Assembly (NCBI GenBank): GCA_023230285.1
Contig: JALNXP010000076.1
Span: 1-9,441, forward strand
Length of the DNA stretch: 9,441 nucleotides
From: Bacteroidales bacterium
Lineage (GTDB): Bacteria > Bacteroidota > Bacteroidia > Bacteroidales > BM520
Direction: 5' to 3'
Shown here: positions 7,724-9,441 of the stretch, in pieces
Numbering within the stretch: position 1 is the stretch's first letter
Layout: every line of letters begins with the position of its first letter
The notes under the pieces: generated by a model
The model's database searches: none
What the model was told of the DNA's origin: nothing
What the model saw: the letters and a program-made list of their open reading frames with translations, nothing else
Translations under genes and position numbers: made by a program

Positions 7724-9441
7724 ATGCGAAAACAATCAAAGACCAACATTTCGAAGATACAACGCAACAGTTTTATGTCCGAAGTTTTAAAAGTGTTCAC
7801 CAATAACCCTGACAAGCAATACAATTTCAGACAGATTTCCACAATTTTGGGAATAGGTGACACGGCGAGCAAAAACATTATAAAATCTATGCTTGCGGAA
7901 CTAAAAAGAGTAAATGCCGTCAACGAGATATCACGCGGCAAATATCAATTACATCCTGATTTAATCGAGGAATACCAGCCGACAGAAGCCACAGTTATGA
8001 CCGGGAAAGTAGACATGAAATCTACCGGAAAGGCTTATGTTTCTGTTGAAGGACAAGAAGATATTTATGTTGCAGCTAACAACACAGGTACGGCATTTCA
8101 CGGCGACACCGTGGAGGTAAGACTTTTCCCGAAAAGAAAGGACAGAAAGACAGAAGGCAAAATCATAAAAATAGTAAAGCGTGACAAGACACAATTTGTA
8201 GGCATATTTCAAGGTTCAAAGAAATACGCATTTGTCATCCCTGATGGTGACAACATGTTGCACGACTTTTTTATTCCTTTAGAAGACACGAAAAACGCGA
8301 AAAACGGTCAAAAGGTTGTAGTTGAGTTGGTTGAATGGGGTGAGAAATCGAAAAATCCCATTGGCAAAGTAGTAGAAGTTCTTGGTGAACCCGGAAATAA
8401 CGATGTCGAGATGATGTCAATTTTAGTAAACAACGCATTTCCTGCGCGTTTTCCTGACAATATCGAAAAAGAAGCCGAAAAGATATCTAAAGAAATTCCT
8501 GAAGAAGAGATAAAGCGTAGACGTGATGAGCGAAACGTCACAACATTTACTATTGACCCGGCAGATGCCAAAGATTTCGATGATGCTTTGTCGCTGCAAT
8601 ATCTTCCTAATGGGAACTATGAAGTCGGCATTCACATTGCAGATGTGTCATATTATGTTCACCCGGAAACGTTGATGGACGAAGAAGCTTTTAACAGAGG
8701 CACTTCCGTATATCTTGTCGACAGGACGATACCAATGTTGCCCGAAGCACTTTCCAATGAGTTATGTTCATTGCAACCAAATAAGGACCGCTTGTGCTTT
8801 TCAGCAATTTTTGAACTTAATGAAGAAGCAAAAGTGCTTAAACAGTGGTTCGGCAAAACCATAATACATTCAGACAGAAGATTTTGTTACGAAGAAGCGC
8901 AGAAAATCATAGAAGGCAAACAAGACGACTTCTCCAAAATACTTCTAACTCTTGATAAACTTGCAAAGAAGTTGAGAGCAGACAGATACGCAAAAGGCAG
9001 CATAGACTTTGGCTCAGAGGAAGTCAAATTCAAATTAGATGAAAACGGCAAACCAATAGAAGTGTTTTTTAAAGAATCCAAAGATTCCAATAAATTAATA
9101 GAAGACTTTATGCTGCTTGCCAACAGAAAAGTCGCCGAAAGAATACAGAAATTTAAAAGCAAAGAAGGCACCGTCAAGCCGTTTGTGTACAGAATACACG
9201 ACAAGCCCAATGAATCAAAGTTGCTACAATTTTCCGAATTTATAGGGAAAATAGGTTACAAAATAAACCTTACCAACAAAAAGACAGTATCACAGTCGTT
9301 GAATAAATTATTTACAGAAATCAACGGCAAGGGAGAACAAAACATGATAGAGACTATCGCCGTCCGTACTATGGCAAAAGCTATATATTCCACAAAAAAC
9401 ATCGGTCACTATGGCTTAGCTTTTGACTACTATACTCACTT
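7724..9441 (+). CDS. rnr: Ribonuclease R, 3'-5' exoribonuclease, C-terminus beyond window
   Basis: RNase R degrades structured RNA from the 3' end to mononucleotides and takes part in mRNA turnover and rRNA quality control in the cytoplasm. The frame is open from ATG 7724 to the right edge (572 full codons); family members have about 700 or more residues, so the end of the RNB domain and the S1 domain are missing. Residues about 15-75 form a winged-helix domain. Two cold-shock-type OB folds follow (about 85-145 and 155-225). The catalytic RNB domain begins with IDPADAKDFDDA (277-288), where Asp278, Asp284, Asp286 and Asp287 correspond to the four metal-binding aspartates of the E. coli enzyme. 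HIADVSYYV (304-312) and RTIPMLPEALSNEL follow. The window ends in GLAFDYYTH, just before the usual TSPIRRY motif. The start follows the ABC ATPase stop by 16 bp with only A/T sequence between, which suggests co-transcription. RNase II is less likely because of the N-terminal helical extension. Confidence 0.95.
   Translation, partial: MRKQSKTNISKIQRNSFMSEVLKVFTNNPDKQYNFRQISTILGIGDTASKNIIKSMLAELKRVNAVNEISRGKYQLHPDLIEEYQPTEATVMTGKVDMKSTGKAYVSVEGQEDIYVAANNTGTAFHGDTVEVRLFPKRKDRKTEGKIIKIVKRDKTQFVGIFQGSKKYAFVIPDGDNMLHDFFIPLEDTKNAKNGQKVVVELVEWGEKSKNPIGKVVEVLGEPGNNDVEMMSILVNNAFPARFPDNIEKEAEKISKEIPEEEIKRRRDERNVTTFTIDPADAKDFDDALSLQYLPNGNYEVGIHIADVSYYVHPETLMDEEAFNRGTSVYLVDRTIPMLPEALSNELCSLQPNKDRLCFSAIFELNEEAKVLKQWFGKTIIHSDRRFCYEEAQKIIEGKQDDFSKILLTLDKLAKKLRADRYAKGSIDFGSEEVKFKLDENGKPIEVFFKESKDSNKLIEDFMLLANRKVAERIQKFKSKEGTVKPFVYRIHDKPNESKLLQFSEFIGKIGYKINLTNKKTVSQSLNKLFTEINGKGEQNMIETIAVRTMAKAIYSTKNIGHYGLAFDYYTH

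Noticed and set aside
8887..9210. Minus-strand open frame of 107 codons, with other short minus-strand frames between 7717 and 8862
   Set aside because: Antisense to RNase R, which shows conserved domains throughout; no promoter or protein motif supports them.

Overview
The window looks like ordinary chromosomal DNA of a Bacteroidota bacterium, most likely of the Bacteroidales type. Three things point there. Two proteins look secreted by the type IX secretion system (T9SS) or of that style, and one of them ends in a clear T9SS type A sorting domain. Promoter elements match the Bacteroidota form TAnnTTTG rather than the usual -10 box. Start codons are preceded by A/T-rich leaders without Shine-Dalgarno sequences. 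I see no mobile element, CRISPR array, tRNA or rRNA.

Layout. Positions 3225 to 1 on the minus strand hold the first 1075 codons of a large secreted subtilisin-like (S8) protease. It has a complete Asp/His/Ser triad, two calcium-site-like beta repeats, a DSFGDGWNG module and three tandem FN3-like modules, and it runs off the left edge. A 208-bp AT-rich divergent intergenic region (3226-3433) carries a good promoter for the protease and a -7 element for the opposite gene. That gene (3434-5308, +) encodes a 624-residue secreted protein. It appears to be a beta-propeller of about eight repeats, followed by one FN3-like module of the same type as in the protease and the T9SS sorting domain. Next come a 186-residue predicted outer-membrane beta-barrel protein (5382-5942, +) with its own TAnnTTTG element, a double-ATPase peptide-type ABC transporter protein (5989-7707, +), and the first 572 codons of RNase R (7724 to the right edge, +).

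How they fit together. The two divergent secreted proteins share signal peptides and a cysteine-bearing FN3-like module, so they probably work at or outside the cell surface and may be co-regulated; that is inference. The ABC ATPase and RNase R are only 16 bp apart and are probably co-transcribed, without an obvious functional link. No permease or binding protein for the ABC ATPase lies in the window. I did not find evidence for a new multi-gene system. The most interesting parts are the modular architectures of the two secreted proteins and the repeated sequence at the start of the propeller gene's transcript.
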